Source of the DNA: Arthrobacter crusticola
Lineage (GTDB): Bacteria; Actinomycetota; Actinomycetes; Actinomycetales; Micrococcaceae
Direction of reading: 5' to 3'
NCBI RefSeq assembly: GCF_004357995.1
Contig: NZ_SMTK01000002.1
Coordinates: 1 to 64,000 of the forward strand
Length of the DNA: 64,000 bases
The notes below the pieces were generated by a model. That model saw only the letters and a list, made by a program, of their open reading frames with translations. It did no database searches and was not told where the DNA came from. The stretch's first letter is position 1, and each line of letters begins with the position of its first letter. A program made the translations under genes and the position numbers. Shown here in pieces: positions 26,068 through 32,915 of the stretch.

Positions 26068-26441
26068 TTATCCCCGGGCGGTGCCGCGGCGGCTTTCGCC
26101 CAGAAGGATCGCGGAATCGAGGAACTCCACGATCCTCCGTTTCGTCCGGTCGTCCTGTGCCGAAATGGGAAGGGAGCGCACCTGCCGGCCATCTCCGATG
26201 AGGAGGCTGCCAGGGTCGGGCAGTCGCGCACCGTGCTCGAAGGTGAGCAGCAGGGCACCCGGCCGCGGAAACAGGCCGCAGACGTAGCCGGCACTGGCAT
26301 GGACGAACCCGATGGTCTGCCACCCTAGGAACACCCGCTGTTCAAGCCCCGGAGCCGCCTCAAGCAGCACGCCGCGGACCAGAGCGCCAACTCGGCGGCG
26401 TCGGGGTGGTGCCCGCGGAGGTAGGCCGCGGTGTGGTCCAC
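26068..26441 (-). pseudogene. DUF1801-like protein gene, frameshifted
   Basis: GTG 26441 opens VDHTAAYLRGHHPDAAEL, but the sensible continuation (ALVRGVLLEAAPGLEQR, FVHASAGYVCGLFPRPGALLLTFEHGARLPD) is in another frame from about 26390 down to the stop at 26068. A single-base change near the GAGTTGGCGC stretch separates them. The start overlaps the stop of the upstream gene (TAGTG) behind GAGGG, so the pair was once coupled. Read as a broken gene or a sequencing error. Confidence 0.6.
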
Positions 26442-26824
26442 TACACCCTCATCCAACGGTCGACGAGTCTCAGGAACTCTCCCCGCTTCCGCTCGGCGTC
26501 GTCGGCACTGGTGAAGGACACGGTTCCCCGGTCCGGGGCAAGCCACTGCACGAGTCCCGCCTCATCGACGAACTGAAAGCCCACGACGTCGTCGCGGGTC
26601 TTCGCGCCGCGGTGCAGGACGATCTGGAGGCGGTCCGTCGGGCGGAGGTTCAAGGTCACGCGGTCCGCTCCCGCAAAACCGAAACTTGGCGCCTTCCACT
26701 TGATCTGTTCGGTGATGCCGGGATCAAGGGAGAGAATCTCCGACCGAAGAACCCCGATGACCTCCTTGAAGGGGTGGTGAAGATCGCGCATGAACGCTGT
26801 CACCGCCGGCGATTGGTTCTCCAT
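26441..26824 (-). CDS. DUF1801-domain protein
   Basis: 127 residues. The core FMRDLHHPFKEVIGVLRSEIL, then EQIKWKAPSF and LNLRPTDRLQIVLHRG are typical of DUF1801 (YdhG-like), a small soluble fold of unknown activity. ATG 26824 follows AGATGAGGA. The DUF1801-like pseudogene overlaps its stop. Confidence 0.85.
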   Translation of the reverse strand: MENQSPAVTAFMRDLHHPFKEVIGVLRSEILSLDPGITEQIKWKAPSFGFAGADRVTLNLRPTDRLQIVLHRGAKTRDDVVGFQFVDEAGLVQWLAPDRGTVSFTSADDAERKRGEFLRLVDRWMRV

Positions 26825-27056
26825 GGTCGTCCTCATCTCCCGACGGTCCGTCGCTCCAGCGGGGGGCCCGTGGAGCAGTTTCGTTACGGAGGGGCGCCCA
26901 ACCATTCTCGCCCCACCCGCGGCCGGCCGGTAGGCCCCGGACCGTGGTGCCACCCCAGCTACCAGGACGGCACTTCAGCCCTATGCGGTGTCGTCCGGCG
27001 CTTCCTAATCTCGAAGAGGAGGCCCAGCCGGGCTCCCGACGAGAAAGGAACCTCCG

Positions 27057-27740
27057 ATGACCCCCTATCTCACCCGCTGGGTCGGCGCCGGACTCATCGC
27101 CCTGCCCGTCTCCGCGCTGATGACTGCCTTGTCCACGCTCAAACCACAGCCCGACCAGGAAAAGGACCCTCAGGCGTGGGCCGAGTTCGTCACCGCACCG
27201 ATATACCTCACAAGTCACCTGATCGGCAGTACCGGTGGCACAATTCTGGGGATCTTCGGATTCCTCACCCTGGGCATCTACCTCACCGGCGGAAGGGCCG
27301 CCCGGATCGCGGTTCCCGCAATGGTCATCGCGGTCTTCGCCCAGACTCTGCTGCTGGTGCCTTCGGTCATCTCAACGTTCGTCACGCCGGCCGTCGGCCG
27401 CGCCTATCTGACGGGGATGCCGGAGGTCATGGAGCTTGAATTCCCTGCTTCAATGGTGGCCACGTTCGTGCTCGGGCTCCTGCTCGCCTTCGTCGGCCAG
27501 GTGCTCCTCGGGGTGGCCGTGTGGCGCTCGACCGTCCTCCCCAAGGCGGCCGGAGCCCTGTGGATCGCCGCCACGGTGATCTTCTACCCGCTGGGGGTAG
27601 TGCTGGGAATGGTGACCACCGGCAGCAGCCTGCCCACCCAGCCGGTCGGCGCCCTCCTTGCGGCCGTCGCCGGCGGTTGGATCGCCTGGACCGCTCGTCC
27701 TCGGCAGCGGGGCCGGCTTCAGCGCAGTGGGTCGGCCTGA
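27057..27740 (+). CDS. Hypothetical membrane protein, 227 aa
   Basis: Six predicted helices (for example WVGAGLIALPVSALMTALS, GGTILGIFGFLTLGIYLTGG, VATFVLGLLLAFVGQVLLGVAV and VGALLAAVAGGWIAWT), a layout like DUF4386/DUF998-type proteins but not assignable. ATG 27057 behind AAAGGAA. It converges with the PEBP gene. Confidence 0.68.
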   Translation: MTPYLTRWVGAGLIALPVSALMTALSTLKPQPDQEKDPQAWAEFVTAPIYLTSHLIGSTGGTILGIFGFLTLGIYLTGGRAARIAVPAMVIAVFAQTLLLVPSVISTFVTPAVGRAYLTGMPEVMELEFPASMVATFVLGLLLAFVGQVLLGVAVWRSTVLPKAAGALWIAATVIFYPLGVVLGMVTTGSSLPTQPVGALLAAVAGGWIAWTARPRQRGRLQRSGSA

Positions 27741-27805
27741 CCGGGCGTCAGGTCCACCCGCGGGCGTCGGCCCCTCCACCGAGGAATATTGGCCGTCGCG
27801 CCTTT

Positions 27806-28333
27806 TTACTGCTCGAACGTACCGATCACTCGTGCCCGGCCCAACGTATGCGGGTACAGGTTGAAGCCCAGGAACGCGACACCGGCGTCGGCGGGCAGCT
27901 CAAGCCGCTCGACATCGACGGCGTGCACCACGAAATGGTAGTGGTGGGTGCCATGGCCGGGAGGCGGCGCGGCGCCGACGTAGCCCCGGAATCCGGCGTC
28001 GTTGCGCAGCTGAACTGCCCCATCGGGCAGCAGCGACCCGTCCTCGGATCCTGCACCTGCGGGCAGGGACGTGACGTCGGTTGGAATGTTGAAGACGCCC
28101 CAGTGCCAAAATCCGCTGGCCGAGGGTGCGTCCGGGTCATAGGCGGTGACGGCGAAACTCTTCGTCCCCTCGGGGAAGCCACGCCAGGACAGCTGTGGCG
28201 ACACGTCCTCGCCACCGGCGCCGAAAACGCCGGAGACCTGCGGCGCCCGAAGCGGCTGAAGATTTTCGACGTCGTCACTGGTCACCTCAAACTCGGCTAC
28301 CACCGGCAGATCGGCGTAGGGGTCGCGGGTCAT
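27806..28333 (-). CDS. YbhB/YbcL-type phosphatidylethanolamine-binding-like protein
   Basis: 175 residues. The PEBP fold is shown by [39 protein letters not shown], and [24 protein letters not shown], which line the conserved anion pocket (Asp, His, GPPPG-like loop). These cytoplasmic proteins have no firm function in bacteria. ATG 28333 follows GAGGAGG; a GTG one codon earlier is the alternative. Confidence 0.92.
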   Translation of the reverse strand: MTRDPYADLPVVAEFEVTSDDVENLQPLRAPQVSGVFGAGGEDVSPQLSWRGFPEGTKSFAVTAYDPDAPSASGFWHWGVFNIPTDVTSLPAGAGSEDGSLLPDGAVQLRNDAGFRGYVGAAPPPGHGTHHYHFVVHAVDVERLELPADAGVAFLGFNLYPHTLGRARVIGTFEQ

Positions 28334-28925
28334 CACTGCCTCCTCGATTCATTGGGATATCGGAGTGCTTGTCCACGGGACGGCCCGGTTCCGGCTGCCC
28401 TGTCCATCGACGGTGGCCCGGCCGCGCTGCGGGGTGCCAGCCTAACAGAGCCGCAATCCCGGCTGAATGCCCTCGTCACGGCTTTTTTGGCGCGCGGCGG
28501 CGGTACCGCAGCGGCACCGAATTGCCGTCCATTGGCGGTGAATAACGGTCCGGCTTTCGGCCTGCACACTGGGTCATCGACGGAATCCGGGACGGATAAC
28601 CATTCGGCGACAGGATCTACCGGGAACTTTGCGGCTCCCCGTGAATCCGATACGCTCCGGTGATCAGGTTTAATATGGGGGGATTTGGGATGATGAAATC
28701 ATCGTTTGGCGTGGCAACATCACCGCCGACCGCAACGAGTGGGTAATTACGTTTCTGCACTGCCCTTTCCGGGAAAGCCCGGCGGTTAACCGCCTGCGGC
28801 ACACGGCAGCGGCCCTTCCGCAACCCACCCTCCGCTGACTCCAGCGCTCTGCCCGCTTGCTCTGTCGCGCGCCCGGCGGTCCTCTCTGCGGTAATTCCTC
28901 CCTTCACTTTGCGCAAAAGGTATCT
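28334..28925. other. Long leader region of the L,D-transpeptidase-like gene
   Basis: 592 bases, lower in GC than its surroundings, with no long gene. It holds a promoter-like pair (28629-28656), an inverted repeat GATGAT-GAA-ATCATC (28689-28703), and nested palindromes at 28765-28794 (CTTTCC-G-GGAAAG, CCGGG-AAAG-CCCGG, then the perfect GGCGGTTAACCGCC). A short frame, GTG 28660 or ATG 28675 to TAA near 28746, could encode a 23-28-residue leader peptide. No known riboswitch class was recognised. Confidence 0.45.
28629..28656 (+). promoter_or_regulatory. Promoter TTGCGG - 16 - TACGCT
   Basis: A -35-like TTGCGG and a -10-like TACGCT are spaced 16 bases apart. The 14-mer starting at the -10 (TACGCTCCGGTGAT) recurs at 32170-32183 with one change. 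It would give a leader of about 265 bases before the gene at 28926. Confidence 0.42.
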
Positions 28926-30188
28926 ATGAAAACACGATCCGCGGGGCTGCGGACCATCGCCGCGGTACTTGCCGCGGCCGGCATACTGGGCGGCCTCCTC
29001 GTACAAGCGCCCGCGGCACGGGCCGACATTCGAGAGGCCGTCCAGGAGACGAACCCCTGCGAACGGTTGAACGCAGGCCAGGTGCTGTATCCGGGGTACG
29101 GAGCAAACCGGGTCACGTTCGCGACCACGGCCCACCGCAGCAGCAGTGGCGCCCTGGTCACCACCTGCGTGAGGTCGGGTGAGCGCTACGTGCAGGACTG
29201 GCAGAGCCCCGGAAACGTGGGGCGGAATGGGTTTCGGGCACCCGGGGTCCCAAGCGGCCACACGGCGGCGGAGTATTCCCCGACGGGCTCCTACTCGGTC
29301 ACCGAAGGCTTCGGGCTGTGGAACCCGGGCACCCGGCTCCGCTTCCGGATCCTTAACAGTCGATCCCGCTGGGGCGGCGGCGGAGAATATTCGTCCGATT
29401 ACAATCGATATTTCGAATCGACTTCCCACGACTTCCCCGACGAAGACATGTGGGATTTCGCGACGCGCCCGACTGGAGATTACCGGCAGGGCGTGGTCCT
29501 AAATTACAACAGGCCACCGGATTCACCCATCCGGGAGGGTGCCGGATTCGCAATTTTTATGCATTCGAATCCGGCGCCGACGGCGGGATGCATCGCGTTG
29601 CCTGAGGCGCTGGTCACCCGCTATCTCAAGCATGCGGTGCCCGGTGACCGGGTCATCATGGGCGCGGTGGGTGATGTCTTCACCCCCTACTCCGCTGACC
29701 CGACCGGTCCGGTCACCAGCAAATACACGGTGGCCGGTGGGCGGGTGGCGTTGGGCGGGCCCGTGGGCGATGAGGTCACGGGGCTGACGCGTGGCGGGAG
29801 TTCCCAGGATTTCGAGCGGGGGACCGTTCGCTGGTCACCGGGCGGCGGGGCGCACGTCGTCCGGGGTGCGATCCGGGGCGCCTATGACCGGTCGGGCCGG
29901 GAGCAGGGAGCCCTGGGGTATCCGACGTCGGATGAGGCGGGCGGAAACGGCGGGGTTTTCCAGACGTTCGAGGGCGGGGCGGTCTACTTCTCCCGTGCGA
30001 CCGGTGCCCGGATCTCCACGGGCCTGATCCACGACCTCTACGTGGCGGAGGCTCGGGCGGGCCGGTTGGGCTATCCGACGTCCAACCCAACTCCGATCCT
30101 CGGCGGAGTCCGCCAGGCCTTTCAGGGCGGGTCGATCACCTGGTCCCTGGCCGCAGGGATCCGGGTGGAACGGCTGCCTTCTCTGTAA
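28926..30188 (+). CDS. Exported L,D-transpeptidase-like protein with LGFP repeats
   Basis: 420 residues. A signal peptide (cleavage after ARA near residue 35) leads to a YkuD-like catalytic domain: the His in FMHSNPAPTAGCIAL near 211 and Cys near 220 match the active site, though the usual SHGC(I/V)R ending is GCIAL. From about 275 on there are three LGFP-type repeats (LGGPVGDE, LGYPTSDE, LGYPTSNP), which anchor proteins to the envelope in actinobacteria. Expected to act on peptidoglycan outside the membrane. ATG 28926 behind AAAAGG. The long structured leader suggests post-transcriptional control. Confidence 0.85.
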   Translation: MKTRSAGLRTIAAVLAAAGILGGLLVQAPAARADIREAVQETNPCERLNAGQVLYPGYGANRVTFATTAHRSSSGALVTTCVRSGERYVQDWQSPGNVGRNGFRAPGVPSGHTAAEYSPTGSYSVTEGFGLWNPGTRLRFRILNSRSRWGGGGEYSSDYNRYFESTSHDFPDEDMWDFATRPTGDYRQGVVLNYNRPPDSPIREGAGFAIFMHSNPAPTAGCIALPEALVTRYLKHAVPGDRVIMGAVGDVFTPYSADPTGPVTSKYTVAGGRVALGGPVGDEVTGLTRGGSSQDFERGTVRWSPGGGAHVVRGAIRGAYDRSGREQGALGYPTSDEAGGNGGVFQTFEGGAVYFSRATGARISTGLIHDLYVAEARAGRLGYPTSNPTPILGGVRQAFQGGSITWSLAAGIRVERLPSL

Positions 30189-30239
30189 CTTCTCGGGGCA
30201 ACAGCCAACTGGCAGGGGGGCAGCGGGCAATGGGCGGGG

Positions 30240-30947
30240 CTATTCGGCCGGTTCGATGAGGTGCGGCCCGTCGTTGCGGACCGAGCCCACTTCCTTGCCC
30301 ACGACGCGGGGGACGAGGACGGGTTCAGGGATCGCGTCGATCAGTTCCTGGACGTCCTGTTTCGAGGTCACCGCCGGATCGAGCCAGTCCGCATGGAGGT
30401 CCTTCGGGACGATCAGCGGGGAGCGGTCGTGGATGTGCCCGAGGCTGTCGGTGGCGTCCGTGGTCAGGATGGTCGCCGTGGTCAGCCACTTCTCCGGATC
30501 TCCATCCGCCTTCTCCGGATCCGGCCAGAACTCGTACAGGGCGGCGAAGGCGATCAGGTCGTCCTCCCGCTCCGGGTGGAGGTATGTGGGGGTCTTCGTT
30601 CCGTCGGGATTCTTCTGCCATTCGTAGTAGCCGTTCGCGGGCACCAGGGCCCGGCGTTTGGCGGCCGCGGTGCGGAAGGAGGGCTTGTCGAGGACCGATT
30701 CGGCGCGGGCATTGATCATCCGGGAGCCGATCTTGGGGTCCTTCGCCCATACGGGGACAAGGCCCCAGCGGGCAATGTCCAGCCGGCGGGTCAGGGTGCC
30801 ATCACTGAGTCGTTCCGAAACGAAGGGGATCCCTGTCATCGGGGCCACGTTCCAGGACGGGTTCATTTCGTCCTCGAACGACTCGTCCACGCTGAACGCA
30901 TCGAGCATTGCCGCCTTGTTTCCCGCGATCACGAAACGTCCGCACAT
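30240..30947 (-). CDS. SRAP-family (YedK/HMCES) DNA-lesion protein
   Basis: 235 residues. Met-Cys start (MCGRFVIAG) gives the N-terminal Cys2 that forms a covalent bond with abasic sites. The conserved NPSWNVAP, RWGLVPVWA, INARAES, ANGYYEW (catalytic Glu) and IHDRSPLIV (His) motifs are intact. It protects abasic sites in single-stranded DNA. ATG 30947 is fixed by the need for Cys2. Convergent with the LGFP-protein gene. Confidence 0.94.
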   Translation of the reverse strand: MCGRFVIAGNKAAMLDAFSVDESFEDEMNPSWNVAPMTGIPFVSERLSDGTLTRRLDIARWGLVPVWAKDPKIGSRMINARAESVLDKPSFRTAAAKRRALVPANGYYEWQKNPDGTKTPTYLHPEREDDLIAFAALYEFWPDPEKADGDPEKWLTTATILTTDATDSLGHIHDRSPLIVPKDLHADWLDPAVTSKQDVQELIDAIPEPVLVPRVVGKEVGSVRNDGPHLIEPAE

Positions 30948-31099
30948 GCTGCTATTGTGCCGCACTCCCCGCCCGGAGTCCGCTCCCTTCCGGTGGTGTC
31001 GAGACCGAATCGTCAGCCGTACGGCGGGCCGCCGATAAGCGGGCGTGCCCCGGCGGTAGTGTCGAGGCTCAGCAATTGCACCATCACACCCTGGGAACC

Positions 31100-32077
31100 A
31101 TGCACCTTCGTACCACGAGAGCCGCCATCCTGCTCGGGGCCGCCCTGGCCGCCGGGGCCGTCGGCTGTTCGCCCGCCCTGCAGGGCGCCCCGGCCCCCGC
31201 GCCGTCAGCGGCCGCCGCCCCGTCCCCCACCCCGACGGGCGGGGAGTCGGACGGGCCGACAGCTCCCGGCGCACCGGCCGCCCCGATGCCGCCGGCCGGA
31301 ACGGCGCTCGCAGGCCTCGAGGCGCTCCCCGTCAAGGGGCGGGCGCCGAAGACCGGATACGACCGGGAGAAGTTCGGGCCGGCCTGGGCCGACGTTGATC
31401 GGAACGGCTGCGATACCCGCAACGACATCCTTGCCACAAATCTCTCCGAGGAGAGTTTCAAGCCCGGCACCCGGGACTGCGTGGTGCAGGCCGGTGTCCT
31501 GGAGGACCCCTACACTGCGGCGACCATAACGTTCGTCAAGGGTGGGGAGGCCCTCGTCGACATTGATCACGTCGTGGCGCTGGGAAATGCCTGGGCAACG
31601 GGCGCCCAGCAGCTTTCGGACCAGGACCGGCTGCACTTCGCCAATGACCCGCTGAACCTCCTCGCCGTCGACGGGCCGGCCAACCGGCAGAAGGGCGACG
31701 CCGATGCCGCAACGTGGCTTCCGCCCAACACGTCGTTCCGGTGCGCCTACGTGGCCCGGCAGACGGCGGTCAAGCTCAAGTACCGCCTGTGGGTGACGGC
31801 CGCCGAACGAGGCGCCATTGAGCGGATTCTCAGGTCCTGCCCCGGCCAGCCGCTTCCCGACGCAACCACCGCTCCGCCCGCCGGCGCCGCCGGGGAGCCC
31901 GGGGAAACTGCGCCCACCGGGCCCGGCGGTGGGGGGAGCGTGCCGCCGGCCGGGAAGGTGACCTACGGAAGCTGCTCGGACGTAGAGGCGGCCGGCGCCG
32001 CGCCGATCACTCCGGCGGACCCGGGGTGGGATGCCTCGTTCGACCGGGACGGCGACGGTATCGGGTGCCAGTCCTAG
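31100..32077 (+). CDS. Lipoprotein HNH nuclease (DUF1524 type) with Excalibur domain
   Basis: 325 residues. Lipobox VGC in AAGAVGCSPA, then ~45 Ala/Pro-rich linker residues. The nuclease core is VDIDHVVALGNAWATG and DPLNLLAVDGPANRQKGD...TWLPP, the DHxxxL..A..N..xK pattern of DUF1524/GmrSD-C-like HNH enzymes. After a second Pro/Gly linker, the C-terminal ~35 residues (YGSCSDVEAAG, FDRDGDGIGCQ) form an Excalibur calcium-binding domain. It would cut DNA outside the cell, perhaps for nutrient use or competence. ATG 31100. Confidence 0.9.
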   Translation: MHLRTTRAAILLGAALAAGAVGCSPALQGAPAPAPSAAAAPSPTPTGGESDGPTAPGAPAAPMPPAGTALAGLEALPVKGRAPKTGYDREKFGPAWADVDRNGCDTRNDILATNLSEESFKPGTRDCVVQAGVLEDPYTAATITFVKGGEALVDIDHVVALGNAWATGAQQLSDQDRLHFANDPLNLLAVDGPANRQKGDADAATWLPPNTSFRCAYVARQTAVKLKYRLWVTAAERGAIERILRSCPGQPLPDATTAPPAGAAGEPGETAPTGPGGGGSVPPAGKVTYGSCSDVEAAGAAPITPADPGWDASFDRDGDGIGCQS

Positions 32078-32382
32078 GCCCGTTCCAGACGATCAGCGCG
32101 CTTTCAGACGCTCCAGACACGCCCACGGTTGCCCTTTTTCGAATTGCGTGCGACGCGGAAATTGCATGTTACGCTCCGGTAATGTCGCCGACTCTATCGG
32201 TCGACTAATGCGCCACCGATGCATTTAAGTGACGTGGAGCCGGGGCCCGCGAGGGCAGGTCGGCCGCCGAACAGCGAAGGTCTCACCATGCCATGTGCAC
32301 ACCACGGGTTCGCCCCTGTCGCGGCGGACGCCGCATCAATCGGCCATCGGGCCGCCCTCCCCACACGCTTGAGGCGCACCGC
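32078..32382. other. Lower-GC intergenic region
   Basis: No long gene. At 32170-32183 the sequence TACGCTCCGGTAAT repeats the promoter box seen at 28651-28664. Here TACGCT lies six bases before ATG 32182, which would open an 8-codon leaderless micro-frame (MSPTLSVD). Confidence 0.4.
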
Positions 32383-32841
32383 GTGAGTGCGGCTGCAGAA
32401 TACGATCCCGGGTCCGGAGCCCTTTCGGGCCGGAACACGCTGAGGCATCGCAGCGGCGCTGAGCGGGACCCTGAAAAGTGGACCGGGAACCTCGTGGACT
32501 GCGACGCGGGCATCGAGCAAAGCGGTTCTCCGGCCCAGGGAACCACTCGGGGCCCTTCCCTGATCGACGTGGTGCTCGATACCGCCGATCCCAGCCCGGA
32601 CGAGCTGCTTTGGGCCATCGAGGGGCTGGCCGCCGAACTCGATCACTGCATCGTCCGCCTCGCGCATGCTTCCTCGGCAGGAATCGCCGATCGGGACCTG
32701 CGGGTTGCCAACAGTTCGGCGGCGGAGTGGGTGCGGCGGACCCTCGAGGACATCGTGGCCACCTCGGCGGGGATCCGCTTCGCCGGCTGGGATCAGCTCC
32801 AGTCCTCCCCGGCGAGGGAAGACCTTCCCGCTGCCGGCTGA
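32383..32841 (+). CDS. Hypothetical protein, 152 aa
   Basis: The C-terminal ~90 residues look like a real helical domain (PSLIDVVLDTADPSPDELLWAIEG, AAELDHCIVRLAHASS, VRRTLEDIVATSAG). The N-terminus is unclear: GTG 32383 is the start used here, and an in-frame ATG at 32293 would add 30 Arg-rich residues. No known family. It is 75 bases upstream of the iron-boxed fusion gene, with a hairpin (32842-32860) between. Confidence 0.45.
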   Translation: MSAAAEYDPGSGALSGRNTLRHRSGAERDPEKWTGNLVDCDAGIEQSGSPAQGTTRGPSLIDVVLDTADPSPDELLWAIEGLAAELDHCIVRLAHASSAGIADRDLRVANSSAAEWVRRTLEDIVATSAGIRFAGWDQLQSSPAREDLPAAG

Positions 32842-32860
32842 CGGGGCCGGTCCGGCCCCG
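32842..32860 (+). terminator. GC hairpin after the 152-aa gene
   Basis: CGGGGCCGG-T-CCGGCCCCG is a perfect 9-bp stem around a single base, starting next to the stop codon. The tight loop is unusual for a terminator. Confidence 0.35.
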
Positions 32861-32885
32861 GCAGCAGACGCGGAGCCGTTTTTAC

Positions 32886-32904
32886 TTAGGTAAGCCTTCC
32901 TCAT
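32886..32904. promoter_or_regulatory. Candidate DtxR/IdeR iron box
   Basis: TTAGGTAAGCCTTCCTCAT agrees with the consensus TTAGGTTAGCCTAACCTAA at 13 of 19 positions, with the left half almost perfect. It ends 11 bases before the GTG of the fusion gene, where a bound repressor would block transcription when iron is plentiful. Confidence 0.6.
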
Positions 32905-32915
32905 AAGGTTACGCA

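Noticed and set aside
28926-30188. c-di-AMP (ydaO) riboswitch upstream of the cell-wall gene
   Set aside because: These RNAs often precede such genes, but the conserved GGGGAACC and GGGTGAA segments are missing from 28657-28925.
30261-31529. A 422-codon plus-strand frame
   Set aside because: Antisense to the SRAP gene and then out of frame with the lipoprotein nuclease, both of which have strong motifs.
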